Positions 7,838 to 15,611 of a DNA stretch of 32,259 nt are shown here, piece after piece. The position numbers and the translations under genes were made by a program. The notes below the pieces were generated by a model. It was given only the letters and a program-made list of their open reading frames with translations. It was not told the DNA's origin and did no database searches. The stretch comes from a virus: positions 1 to 32,259 of the IMG/VR virus record IMGVR_UViG_3300044632_001024; one strand, 5' to 3'. Every line of letters starts with the position of its first letter. The stretch's first letter is position 1.

Positions 7838-8740
7838 TTACAGTTTAGACCAGTCGCCCCAAGCAATTAGATTAATGCTTTCATCGACTGAAGGATCAAG
7901 ATATGCTTTGAAAGAAACATTTAAAACTTGTTGATCAGAACCAGAGTAATTAATGTCGTTCGGAAGTGGTGCACACTTATGAATAACAACATCATAAGAC
8001 TTGTCACTCATTGGAAGCCTGATCGGATGAAGGATCAAAGAACCGCCGAGATTAGCGAATGATTGATAAAGTCTTGACTGACCAAAGCCTACTAATTCAG
8101 TGCCAATTTCAGGACTGAATTTATCACCAGCAACACCGCCAATAATAGTTTCAAGTCTTTCTTTTGAAACTTCAATTAATCCCATTTCAACTGAAACTGA
8201 GTTACCTACTGCAATGTCATCTAGCACTAGTTCACCAGTTTGGTCAGATTTAATTTCTACCGTTTGGCTCTCAAGTGAAACAGTAGATCCACCCTGAGCA
8301 GTTCTACCAAGTTCGCCGCCAATACCTTGAATGTCGATTGAGTAAGAAACACCAGCATCAATATCAGCCTCAACTGTAGTTGCTCCGATGTATTTATTCA
8401 TGACTTCAATTTCTCCACCGCCAAGATTTTCAAAGACAACTGGAATCTCAAGCGCCTCAAGTGCAGCAATAACTTTACCAGCAATTACTACTTCTGAATC
8501 ATTCTCGGCAATAGTTACAGCATATGCTGTTTTCCCAGCAATTACAGGATTAGTGTTAAAGTAAACATATCCCAAAACTTCTTCAAGATCTGAGTTGATA
8601 TAATTAAACTCAAAAGCAGCGCCGAACAAACCTTCGGAAACATCTTCTTGAAACTGAAATTTTCTGCAATGTTTTGTACCCCAGTAAGCTCGAACTGCTT
8701 CCAGTTTAATTTCACTCGTGTTAGTCATACATAAAGCCAT
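7838..8740 (-). CDS. Major tail tube protein
   Basis: 300 aa, ATG at 8740 seven bases after AGGAG. Beta-rich with many short strands (EVVIAGKVIAALEALEIPVV, SYSIDIQGIGG, TVEIKSDQTGELVLDDIAVG), and a C-terminal half similar in style to tube proteins (SYDVVIHKCAPLPN, QQVLNVSFKAYLDP). Its place immediately before the tail chaperone pair and tape measure, and a flanking hairpin typical of highly expressed structural genes, support tail tube. A role as a capsid-associated protein is unlikely given the order. Confidence 0.82.
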   Translation of the reverse strand: MALCMTNTSEIKLEAVRAYWGTKHCRKFQFQEDVSEGLFGAAFEFNYINSDLEEVLGYVYFNTNPVIAGKTAYAVTIAENDSEVVIAGKVIAALEALEIPVVFENLGGGEIEVMNKYIGATTVEADIDAGVSYSIDIQGIGGELGRTAQGGSTVSLESQTVEIKSDQTGELVLDDIAVGNSVSVEMGLIEVSKERLETIIGGVAGDKFSPEIGTELVGFGQSRLYQSFANLGGSLILHPIRLPMSDKSYDVVIHKCAPLPNDINYSGSDQQVLNVSFKAYLDPSVDESINLIAWGDWSKL

Positions 8741-8753
8741 GTTTTATCTCCTA

Positions 8754-9173
8754 TTAAAAACCGTAATCAATCCTTACGTTAAATGTTAGTCTAATTTTTA
8801 TTGCCTTGTCATTATCAATTAATTCTTCAGGACTCATTGAAATTGATTCAATATCTGAAACGATTGTTTCATAAAGGTGAACAGGGCAAATTATTTGCTT
8901 TTTAATTTCCCATGCCTTTTCGTATAGCTCACCAAATGATTCATAGATATTACGCTTTGCATTGCCATAAATATCAAGCTCAACTCTCATCGTGTCGCTG
9001 TGGGAATTCCCATTTCTCTCGGATGAAATATCACCCAAAATAAGATTGTAGTACTTGTCGGCTTGTGGAAGTGATTCGTCATTATTCCCAAATAGATCGG
9101 ATTCATACTTTTGAACTAGTGGATCAACCTCGATAATGCGCTCATGAAAATAGGTGCGAATCTCAGCTATCAT
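8754..9173 (-). CDS. Tail completion/terminator-type protein
   Basis: 139 aa, overlapping the upstream gene by four bases (ATGA type). It begins MIAEIRTYFHERIIEVDP and ends with beta strands (AIKIRLTFNVRIDYGF). Small alpha/beta proteins of 120-150 aa just before the tail tube gene are usually the tail terminator (lambda gpU type), which caps the tube and joins it to the head. No specific motif; the call is from size, fold style and gene order. Confidence 0.62.
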   Translation of the reverse strand: MIAEIRTYFHERIIEVDPLVQKYESDLFGNNDESLPQADKYYNLILGDISSERNGNSHSDTMRVELDIYGNAKRNIYESFGELYEKAWEIKKQIICPVHLYETIVSDIESISMSPEELIDNDKAIKIRLTFNVRIDYGF

Positions 9174-9976
9174 ACTTTAAACGTCCTACCCTCAGTCTCA
9201 CCTAAGATGTCATCAGCTTCACCGTTATCATTGGAGTCAATCGATAAATAAACTAAACGAAATGACTCTCCGAACTTGTTTAAATAGTCGCGGTATTTGA
9301 TGTAGAACTTGTCATCATTACCTTGTGATACATCAAACATTAACTTAGATAAAGCTAGGTAAATAGCTGCTTGTCTAATTTCTTGAGGTTCTAAAAAATC
9401 CCATTTATTGAATTGCTTAAAATCTTTATTGAGTCGATCCACTGGAATTGACCAACCACCAACACGCATTGAGTTTACTATCTCATTTCGTGCAGCAACA
9501 TGATAAGCAATAAGAGAATTATCATTTTTTGCAACATAGTCTAGTACGTCCCTAAATTCTACTTTTAAGTCATGATCATCAGCGTAAACAATATCTATAC
9601 CTGCAAATGTAGCAGCAAAATCCGCCGCGCTAATCCTGATCCAAAATGCCTCTTTTGAATCAATTGTTGTTTTTTGCCAGTCATCTTTCTTTTCAATATA
9701 CCAAAAGCCCGACCTAATTAGTCCATTAGTATCATCAGCAACGTTATTTGAAACCCAAGTGCTACCATTAAAATAGCTAAATTGTAGAGAAACATCCGCA
9801 CTTGCTACCTCATTTAATTCGACATAAACCTGATTGAACTTTTTATAAAGGCCTAGATAAAGAAAGTCCTCAGTCGATGTAAACTCAATTTCGAACTCAT
9901 CTTTTAAAAGGTCTAGCTTGCGAGATAAATCAACAAATTGGGCATCATCTTTATGTGTTAAAATTAAATCATTCAT
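9170..9976 (-). CDS. Head-tail connector-type protein with an added beta domain and a Ca-binding-like loop
   Basis: 268 aa. Residues about 30-130 look like a small beta-sandwich (YKKFNQVYVELNEVA, LQFSYFNGSTWVSN, FWIRISAADFA) of the kind inserted in surface-exposed virion proteins. Residues 135-240 are helical (WDFLEPQEIRQAAIYLALSK) like head-tail connectors. Near the C-terminus SIDSNDNGEADDI matches the Asp-rich loop of EF-hand or dockerin-type calcium sites (D-x-N-D-x-G-x-x-D-D). It stands between the fibre gene and the tail terminator. A terminator hairpin lies upstream of it, so it may be transcribed at a lower level than the capsid genes. Exact role unknown. Confidence 0.65.
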   Translation of the reverse strand: MNDLILTHKDDAQFVDLSRKLDLLKDEFEIEFTSTEDFLYLGLYKKFNQVYVELNEVASADVSLQFSYFNGSTWVSNNVADDTNGLIRSGFWYIEKKDDWQKTTIDSKEAFWIRISAADFAATFAGIDIVYADDHDLKVEFRDVLDYVAKNDNSLIAYHVAARNEIVNSMRVGGWSIPVDRLNKDFKQFNKWDFLEPQEIRQAAIYLALSKLMFDVSQGNDDKFYIKYRDYLNKFGESFRLVYLSIDSNDNGEADDILGETEGRTFKV

Positions 9977-10003
9977 GCTGAAATTAAACCCTAATTTTTT
10001 TAT

Positions 10004-10030
10004 AAAGTAAAAGGGGGAGTTGCCTCCCCC
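10004..10030 (-). terminator. Intrinsic terminator after the 811-aa fibre gene
   Basis: On the minus strand GGGGGAG and CTCCCCC form a perfect 7-bp stem with a GCAA tetraloop, followed by TTTTACTTT. It begins only a few bases after the fibre stop codon and before the connector gene. In a long late transcript it would reduce read-through from the capsid and fibre block into the tail block, or mark a transcript end. Confidence 0.85.
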
Positions 10031-10036
10031 GATAAA

Positions 10037-12472
10037 TTAGTATGCTCCTGACCAAAATACCTTGTCACCCGTTTCAATCTTTTCTGAACCGCTTGGGTTT
10101 AGTAAAGAACCAATCCAAGTAATACGAGTTAGTCCACCAACTATTGAAGTTGTGTAATCTTCGTCTTCATGAACGGCAAGACGACCAACAGACATTGAAA
10201 GTATTGTTGCGTAAGTTCTGTCAAGATCAATAAAGCCAAGTTCTGAACCAATGGTTACAACACCTTTTGCAAAGCCTTTTTCTTCAAGGGCTTCAATTCT
10301 TAAATCAAGACCTGCCTCAACTCCTGCTGCCCTAGACTCTTCGGCGTCAATCTCATCTTGAAGAGAGACTAGCTTTGCTTCAATTGAAGTCGCTTCGGAA
10401 ACCATTTGGATATCACCAGCGTCAAGAACCACAACGCCATTCTGGCCATTGACCGAATCAACTGCACCAGATGTAATTTCAACGTATGTTGAACCTGACC
10501 AGCGGTAGCACTTGTTAGTGTCTAATGCTACATAGATTTTACCAGCTTCACCGCTCGCAGGAAAAGCAGCAAGGTTAGCAAATTCAAGCACGTCATCAAC
10601 GTAGCTTGGTAATTGACTAGCTGGAACTAATCCACCAACTAAATCAGCTTTAACAAGTAACGTTGACTCAACTGTGTCTAGTCTTGAATCAAGAGATACA
10701 AGCTCTGATTGAATCGGCGTTAAGTTAACTTCTGTTGTTACCGCCGAACTATTAATATAGTCGAACATTGGCAAGTCAATAACTGTCGTAACTTTTTGCG
10801 TAGAGCCTGCGCCGTTAATTACACCAGTGGCTAATAAGAATGTCTTTTCTTTGAAAAATGGTGAGCTAGTATCCATGCGAACAAGCCCGCGCATGCTAGA
10901 AAATTTCTTACTACCATCAGCATTCTTAGGCTCGAAAGTGTCGCCATATTTAACATTAGTTTTATCAAAGATATTAACCGAGCCAATTTTACCGTTATCT
11001 AATCCGATATGGATCATATCTTTAAACATGAATGGTAAGTTGTATATCTGAATAGAAGCTGGAGCTTGTACTCTTTTTAACTCTACTGGTAACTCTGGAT
11101 TAGCAAGATCTAAAACAACTGCATCCACGCCATTGTAACGCTGAGCAAATAAAAGCTTCTGGCCCTTAGAGTTTGTAAATACAGCAGTCCTACATGGGTT
11201 TACAATTGTAGCGAAGTTTAAAATCTCAGACCAATCACCAGTTGATGGATCTTTTTTCATTACGTGTAACTTACTATTGTAGTTTGCTACATATAAGTAA
11301 CCCGATGAATGAGCAACACCAGTACCAAAGTCAGATGCGCCAGCTCCTAAGATCAAAGATTTAACCAAAGTCCCAGCAGCTCGGTTGGTAATATCTACAA
11401 CATAGACTCTTTTATTTGTAGTGTTGGCAATAAATAAAGTATTTAACCCATCGGTGGTTACGTCAAAGTGTTGACCTGTGCCAATTGCAACAAACCCTAA
11501 GTTTTGAGGATTAGCTTTATCAGTCCAATCAAAGCAATATAAGCGACCGCCGCCTGTTGTCATGTAAACATAATTACCAACAGAAGTAGCAGCTTGTGGA
11601 AAGTTACTTCCACCAGTAGGAATTGTAAAAGATTGGATAATTTTAGCAGTAAAAGGATTTACAGCGTCAACAAAAATCATTTGAGTATCTGTAAAGTATG
11701 CCGCATATCTTTTATTAGCATCTAGCGCAACACCATTAGAGTAATGTCTAATTTGAGTTTCGATAGAATTTGGATTAGGCAAAAAACCATCAACGCCAAC
11801 GCCAGACAAAACAGCATCTACAGCTTTACTGTCTTGAGCATCAGCATAAGTTTTAACAGCTTTTTGCGTAGGATATAACTCATCGGATGCACCAAGGGCA
11901 ATATCAATAGACTTATTTGCTTTATCTTCTTTGCCGGCTAATGCCAACTCAACAGCATCAATTTCTAAGCCCAAAGCAGCGTCGCCGCCTTGTCTATCTA
12001 AAATCTCTTGAGCTAATGCAGCATTATTAGATAAAACATAACCAGCGAATGCTTCGTCGTTTGCAGTGTCAACAGAATTAATTAATGAAACAATTTCAGC
12101 AAAGCTATCTTTATCAGCTTCTGATGCGTCAAGTATTGCGTCAATTCTTCCTTTTTCAATTTCAATCTTAGCATCTAATGCTTCGTCTGCATCTTCTCTT
12201 ACTTGAGCTTCATTTTCTAATGCATTTCCTACATCTTCAATAGCTTGCTCAATTTCAGATAAATCAATTTCTGGAATTTCACTAATCTTTTGATCAGCAT
12301 AATCCTTAGCTTCTTGTTTTGCGTCATCAATTGATTCATTAATTTGAGCAACTACATCAATCTCTCCACCAGATCCATCTTTTTGTCTAATGGTTTGATT
12401 TTGCTCCAAAAGTAACTTTGAGCCGTCAATTGCATCATCAGCAATAAACTTCTTTTGAATTTGATTAGCCAT
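10037..12472 (-). CDS. Large fibre protein with a beta-propeller-like centre
   Basis: 811 aa. Residues 1-20 (MANQIQKKFIADDAIDGSKL) are a fibre N-terminus common in phages. Residues 40-220 form coiled coil (SEIEQAIEDVGNALENEAQV). Residues about 228-570 contain recurring blade-like units such as GNYVYMTTGGGRLYCFDW, LFIANTTNKRVYVVDITN and GYLYVANYNSKLHVM, typical of LVIVD/NHL-like beta-propellers. Residues 613-688 hold the LPSYVDDVLE module shared with the 466-aa fibre, followed by another coiled coil and a short C-terminal beta domain. It probably binds a host or carbohydrate surface, or decorates the head or neck, since the gene lies between capsid and connector genes rather than after the tape measure. 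Propeller assignment is by eye. Confidence 0.82.
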   Translation of the reverse strand: MANQIQKKFIADDAIDGSKLLLEQNQTIRQKDGSGGEIDVVAQINESIDDAKQEAKDYADQKISEIPEIDLSEIEQAIEDVGNALENEAQVREDADEALDAKIEIEKGRIDAILDASEADKDSFAEIVSLINSVDTANDEAFAGYVLSNNAALAQEILDRQGGDAALGLEIDAVELALAGKEDKANKSIDIALGASDELYPTQKAVKTYADAQDSKAVDAVLSGVGVDGFLPNPNSIETQIRHYSNGVALDANKRYAAYFTDTQMIFVDAVNPFTAKIIQSFTIPTGGSNFPQAATSVGNYVYMTTGGGRLYCFDWTDKANPQNLGFVAIGTGQHFDVTTDGLNTLFIANTTNKRVYVVDITNRAAGTLVKSLILGAGASDFGTGVAHSSGYLYVANYNSKLHVMKKDPSTGDWSEILNFATIVNPCRTAVFTNSKGQKLLFAQRYNGVDAVVLDLANPELPVELKRVQAPASIQIYNLPFMFKDMIHIGLDNGKIGSVNIFDKTNVKYGDTFEPKNADGSKKFSSMRGLVRMDTSSPFFKEKTFLLATGVINGAGSTQKVTTVIDLPMFDYINSSAVTTEVNLTPIQSELVSLDSRLDTVESTLLVKADLVGGLVPASQLPSYVDDVLEFANLAAFPASGEAGKIYVALDTNKCYRWSGSTYVEITSGAVDSVNGQNGVVVLDAGDIQMVSEATSIEAKLVSLQDEIDAEESRAAGVEAGLDLRIEALEEKGFAKGVVTIGSELGFIDLDRTYATILSMSVGRLAVHEDEDYTTSIVGGLTRITWIGSLLNPSGSEKIETGDKVFWSGAY
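10409..10636 (-). repeat. Coding repeat: LPSYVDDVLE module, copy 1
   Basis: Encodes residues about 613-688 of the 811-aa fibre. See 3899-4126 for the partner. Such modules link coiled-coil shafts to receptor-binding ends and are exchanged between fibre genes. Confidence 0.85.
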
Positions 12473-12494
12473 TTTAAAACCCTCCCATGGATTT

Positions 12495-12866
12495 TTAGTA
12501 CTGTATCACCAGCACATCATTGACTTCTAGAAAACCGTCTAAGCCTAAATTATCCCATGAGACAATTAAACCGACAACATCAAAATCAATGCCAAATATT
12601 TGCTGAGGGCCACCGCTGGGAGTTAACGTTATATTTGCAAGAGGTAAATTAGAAAGCGTTATAAATTTATTATCAATATCATTTTGAGTTAGTGTGATTA
12701 TTTCTGTAAATACTCCAGACCCTTCACCGAGAGGAAACCCACCAACACTAGACCCATCTCCACCAAAAAACTTTTTAGCGTCAACATCATAAACCAATTC
12801 TGACTCGCCAAATGTTAACTGTAGGCGTTGTGAAGTTGTGATTCGTGGTGCTTTAAAAATTGCCAT
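12495..12866 (-). CDS. Small virion protein, fibre or decoration type
   Basis: 123 aa. ATG at 12866 touches the stop codon of the 59-aa gene. It opens MAIFKAPRITTSQRLQLTFG then ELVYDVDAKKFFGGDGSS. This ITTSQR...ELVYD-D...GDG pattern is a widespread N-terminal motif of phage fibre, head-fibre and major-tropism-determinant-like proteins, where it forms the trimeric virion-attachment part. The remaining 75 residues are beta-rich (GIDFDVVGLIVSWDNLGL). Next to the 811-aa fibre it may act as an adaptor or as a short fibre. There is no reverse transcriptase gene in the genome, so tropism switching by a diversity-generating element is not supported. Confidence 0.7.
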   Translation of the reverse strand: MAIFKAPRITTSQRLQLTFGESELVYDVDAKKFFGGDGSSVGGFPLGEGSGVFTEIITLTQNDIDNKFITLSNLPLANITLTPSGGPQQIFGIDFDVVGLIVSWDNLGLDGFLEVNDVLVIQY

Positions 12867-13046
12867 TTAAACCTCAATGACCCTTAACCCTTGATCAACA
12901 ATAGATGAGTCATTCTCCCTCGATCCAAAGGATAATTCAAGGTCTGAGTTTACCTCGCTACCAAAGTCTGACAAACCATCTTGTATGAATTGACCTTGGC
13001 CCACTGTCCAAACTAGCTCAACTCTGATTGGATCAAATTTCCACAT
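12867..13046 (-). CDS. Tiny unknown protein in the capsid-fibre junction
   Basis: 59 aa. Its ATG at 13046 overlaps the stop of the 76-aa gene (TAATG), and its TAA stop at 12867 directly abuts the ATG of the 123-aa gene, so it fills the gap exactly and is translationally coupled on both sides. The sequence starts MWKFDPIRVELVWTVGQGQF and is acidic toward the C-terminus. I do not recognise it. Being the third of three small genes directly downstream of the major capsid gene suggests a minor head, decoration or connector role. Confidence 0.7.
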   Translation of the reverse strand: MWKFDPIRVELVWTVGQGQFIQDGLSDFGSEVNSDLELSFGSRENDSSIVDQGLRVIEV

Positions 13047-13276
13047 TAGTCGAACCTCGTTTTTTCAACTAAAACAATATCTTTTTTTGCATTACTTGAA
13101 TATGTAACAAGCACTGTCATAACTAATACATCGTTTTTGTAATAGGAAAATAAATCTGTGTTTGTGCTTGGGAATGTTGTTTCTATTTTATCCCATAAAA
13201 CATCGGATACGCTTTTGACCTCAACAACTTTTTTACCTTCAATATCTCTATAAATTCTCGAGTTAGGTATTAGCAT
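13046..13276 (-). CDS. Small unknown protein downstream of capsid
   Basis: 76 aa. ATG at 13276 overlaps the upstream stop (TAATG). It begins MLIPNSRIYRDIEGKKVVEV and is rich in beta strand with a hydrophobic run (KNDVLVMTVLVTYSS) and a basic tail. No family recognised. In other siphoviruses the genes here encode head-tail connectors or head decoration proteins. Confidence 0.7.
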   Translation of the reverse strand: MLIPNSRIYRDIEGKKVVEVKSVSDVLWDKIETTFPSTNTDLFSYYKNDVLVMTVLVTYSSNAKKDIVLVEKTRFD

Positions 13277-13476
13277 TATTCAACCTCAACTTTACGATAA
13301 GTGTTGATATCAGCATAAAACCAAACAACCCACTTTTTACCATCTTTGAATGGTTGGAAATAATTAAATGCTTTGCCATTTTGCGAGTTGTTAACATACA
13401 TGAGTTCTATTAGCTGCTCTTTCGAAGATGCTTCCAAATAGATCGGTATAATTGCAGGATTATAACTATCACTCAT
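13276..13476 (-). CDS. Small unknown protein directly after the capsid terminator
   Basis: 66 aa, ATG at 13476, about 12 bases after the hairpin that follows the capsid gene; no strong ribosome-binding site is visible and the U-rich tail of the terminator occupies that place. The protein (MSDSYNPAIIPIYLEASSKE, then KKWVVWFYADINTYRKVEVE) resembles small alpha/beta proteins with aromatic strands. Not recognised. Expression would depend on read-through of the terminator. Confidence 0.6.
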   Translation of the reverse strand: MSDSYNPAIIPIYLEASSKEQLIELMYVNNSQNGKAFNYFQPFKDGKKWVVWFYADINTYRKVEVE

Positions 13477-13479
13477 GTT

Positions 13480-13507
13480 TTAAAGAAGGGCCAACATACG
13501 CTGGCCC
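13480..13507 (-). terminator. Terminator after the major capsid gene
   Basis: On the minus strand GGGCCAGC and GTTGGCCC pair over 8 bp (one G-U) around GTAT, followed by TTCTTT. It lies about 20 bases after the capsid stop codon. A partial terminator straight after the major capsid gene is a common way to give capsid protein the highest yield. Confidence 0.8.
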
Positions 13508-13526
13508 GATTCCTTTTTTGAAAAAA

Positions 13527-14348
13527 TTAAGCGAACGCGATTACTCTTGATCCACTTGCATCAGTTGCCTTAGCACCGTATAGGTGAGTCAAAGCGTAGT
13601 CCCATCTCTGACCGAGAACATTTCTGTCTTGTTCAAATTTAGGCATGATCTGTCTAGCGAAAGCCATTGCATCACCTGAGTGAGCAACAAAGCCATCACC
13701 TAAAGCTGAAGAACTAGATTCAAGAATCATGAATCCATAGATACGAGTTACAAAACCAGCTTGAACTGGATCAGTTGAACCGTATTTATTGGCATTAATG
13801 ATTGAGTTGTCAGCTAACAATTTAGCAATGAAAGCTGGTGAACATTCTAAGTAACGGCCCATCTTTGGAACATTGTTCCCATCAAGGTATTCTTTAGCTG
13901 AAAGAATGTCAGCTAATGCACTTGATGTTAAAGCTTCAGGAGTTCCAGCGTTGTAGTTTGCAACCAATAGACCTAAAACATAATCATCAACTTGAGAAGC
14001 TAATGAGCGTGCGCCCATCTTAACAACTTCAGTGATGATATTTACTTTAGATTGTACATTTGTCTTGTCCGAGATTGAAAACGGAATAGACTTGTGTTGA
14101 TTTAAAACTAGATCAGCAGTTAAAACTGATGCAGTTTGTGGAGTCATTTCAGCAGTTTCAGAAACGTTCTGAATTGCCAATGGAGCAAATAGAGGGATCT
14201 TAAGTGTGTCCATTCCTGGGCCAACTTGAGAAGTAAAGTCACGTACTGCACCAAGCATTACTGACTCTTGTTGTAGAGCTTCTGTTACGATCGCCGAGAC
14301 GCGTTTCTCAATAATTGATGCAACGTCTGAAGTTTGAGTTATAGCCAT
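13527..14348 (-). CDS. Major capsid protein
   Basis: 273 aa. It starts MAITQTSDVASIIEKRVSAI and shows the capsid features of the compact HK97-fold group without a fused protease-cleaved arm: an early helix, then DTLKIPLFAPLAIQNVSET, VLNQHKSIPFSISDKTNVQS, a spine-like helix (ARSLASQVDDYVLGLLVANY), and a C-terminal stretch EQDRNVLGQRWDYALTHLYG typical of capsid P-domain and axial strands. A scaffold gene lies directly upstream and a terminator directly downstream, as usual. Length is at the short end for HK97-fold capsids. Confidence 0.9.
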   Translation of the reverse strand: MAITQTSDVASIIEKRVSAIVTEALQQESVMLGAVRDFTSQVGPGMDTLKIPLFAPLAIQNVSETAEMTPQTASVLTADLVLNQHKSIPFSISDKTNVQSKVNIITEVVKMGARSLASQVDDYVLGLLVANYNAGTPEALTSSALADILSAKEYLDGNNVPKMGRYLECSPAFIAKLLADNSIINANKYGSTDPVQAGFVTRIYGFMILESSSSALGDGFVAHSGDAMAFARQIMPKFEQDRNVLGQRWDYALTHLYGAKATDASGSRVIAFA

Positions 14349-14363
14349 TTTTTAATCCTTTGT

Positions 14364-14951
14364 TTAGCCTAATTTCATTAAGGCATCTTTAAATAATCTG
14401 TCTTGTTCATCGCTTGATAATTGATCAAATGAAACATTGCCAGCGTCTGCTCTAGGTCTTCCATCCACCATGCCAACTGGTTGCTTAACATTAAAGAGAT
14501 ATGGTTTTTTCTCCTTAACAAATGCCACCGCTTGCTCAACATTCTTAACCTCTAAAGCTTCCTCATCAATTTGAATAATGTCTTGAGGTAGCGAAGTAAT
14601 AATGTCGTTAATGTCGTAAGCACCTTGAGCTAGTCTTGCAACTTCAAAGTTAAGTTTCTGCTTCAATACTTGCTTTTTAGTTTGCTTGAATTTTTCTTGG
14701 AATTCGAAATTTTTGTTTCGTTCCATTTCAAGCAACTCTTTCCAGTTTTCTTGAGCTTCTAACTTCTCTTTTTCTTTTTGCTCAACTTCGCCCCTAAGCC
14801 CCTTATATTTAGTTTTGTACTCTCTCGACTCGTCTAGTAACCTTGCGTTAGTTTGTTCGAGCTGATTAAGCCTTTCTAAAATGGCCTTAGTTTCAACCTG
14901 TTCTGGTTGTGTCTCATTAACTTGTTCCTGAGTTTGATTTTCATCACTCAT
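14364..14951 (-). CDS. Capsid scaffolding protein
   Basis: 195 aa, highly charged and mostly helical. Acidic, Gln-rich N-terminus (MSDENQTQEQVNETQPEQVE), then a long coiled coil at residues about 25-100 (LERLNQLEQTNARLLDESRE, KEKEKLEAQENWKELLEMER), then a short globular part (ITSLPQDIIQIDEEALEVKN) and a C-terminal SSDEQDRLFKDALMKLG helix that could contact the coat. Directly before the capsid gene. Both composition and place are typical of scaffolds. No protease domain is seen, so removal after assembly is unexplained here. Confidence 0.85.
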   Translation of the reverse strand: MSDENQTQEQVNETQPEQVETKAILERLNQLEQTNARLLDESREYKTKYKGLRGEVEQKEKEKLEAQENWKELLEMERNKNFEFQEKFKQTKKQVLKQKLNFEVARLAQGAYDINDIITSLPQDIIQIDEEALEVKNVEQAVAFVKEKKPYLFNVKQPVGMVDGRPRADAGNVSFDQLSSDEQDRLFKDALMKLG

Positions 14952-14968
14952 AATTTTCCTTTGTTTTT

Positions 14969-14982
14969 GTAGCGTTCGCTAC
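14969..14982. repeat. Perfect 14-bp palindrome between neck and scaffold genes
   Basis: GTAGCG-AA-CGCTAC on the minus strand, with no U-run after it. The 3' arm-proximal bases include the TAG stop of the 210-aa gene. It could be a small hairpin tuning the scaffold or capsid mRNA end, or chance. Confidence 0.4.
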
Positions 14983-15611
14983 GTGAATATCTTTTGAATT
15001 AACCGCGTCAAAGATTCCCTTAACGTGGTGTTTATTGTTAAATTAAAACGCTCGCCGCTCTCGGTCGGCAACATGCGCCTTTTAACTTTTGCTTTTCCCA
15101 CTCCTTCATTATTGTGATAAACAAATTTCTCATTGTCAAAACGAATATTTACCCTGTCACCTCTATTCTTAACCTTGAGAGAATTAATTAAGTCACCAGT
15201 TACCTTTAGGTTTACAGGCGATGGAGTTTTTCCATTATCAACCAAATGCTTATTTAAAAGATAAATCATATCGCCAACTGTCTTATTATCAGCCTTAGCC
15301 TCGTCACTTGCTCGGTATTGCTTTAACTCTTTATTAGATAACTTCTCTAAAACAATAAACCCTCCATTGCGAGTGCGCCTAAATGCTTTCTTTAGTTTGA
15401 TCTGGTCAATGTAGCTTTGTGCGTATTTTTGAAACTTGCCCATTCGGTCAACTGGACTTCTGCCAATAGACAAGGCATCGAGTATTGCCGGGCCTATTGT
15501 TTTTGCCATGTCTGAAATAGCACTCTTTTTAAACTTAGCATATTTGGCAAGTAGTTTGGTTTGATCAACTTTAACTTTAAACCTCAAGTGATCCTTCCAG
15601 TAGGTCGTCAA
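14979..15611 (-). CDS. Neck/virion morphogenesis-type protein, paralog 2
   Basis: 210 aa, starting within the last codons of the 194-aa gene. Motifs include IGRSPVDRMGKFQKYAQSY, NLKVTGDLINSLKV and YHNNEGVGKAKVKRRMLPTE. This set (GxSPV, F-KYA, L-x-GDL-SL, RR-LP-E) is common to phage proteins that sit at the head-tail joint or complete the tail (HK97 gp10-like or virion-morphogenesis families). The neighbouring 194-aa protein has the same motifs in the same order, so the two are tandem paralogs. Confidence 0.75.
   Translation of the reverse strand: MTTYWKDHLRFKVKVDQTKLLAKYAKFKKSAISDMAKTIGPAILDALSIGRSPVDRMGKFQKYAQSYIDQIKLKKAFRRTRNGGFIVLEKLSNKELKQYRASDEAKADNKTVGDMIYLLNKHLVDNGKTPSPVNLKVTGDLINSLKVKNRGDRVNIRFDNEKFVYHNNEGVGKAKVKRRMLPTESGERFNLTINTTLRESLTRLIQKIFT

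Noticed and set aside
12495-12866. Diversity-generating retroelement target gene
   Set aside because: Only the N-terminal motif resembles tropism-determinant proteins; no reverse transcriptase and no template repeat were seen.
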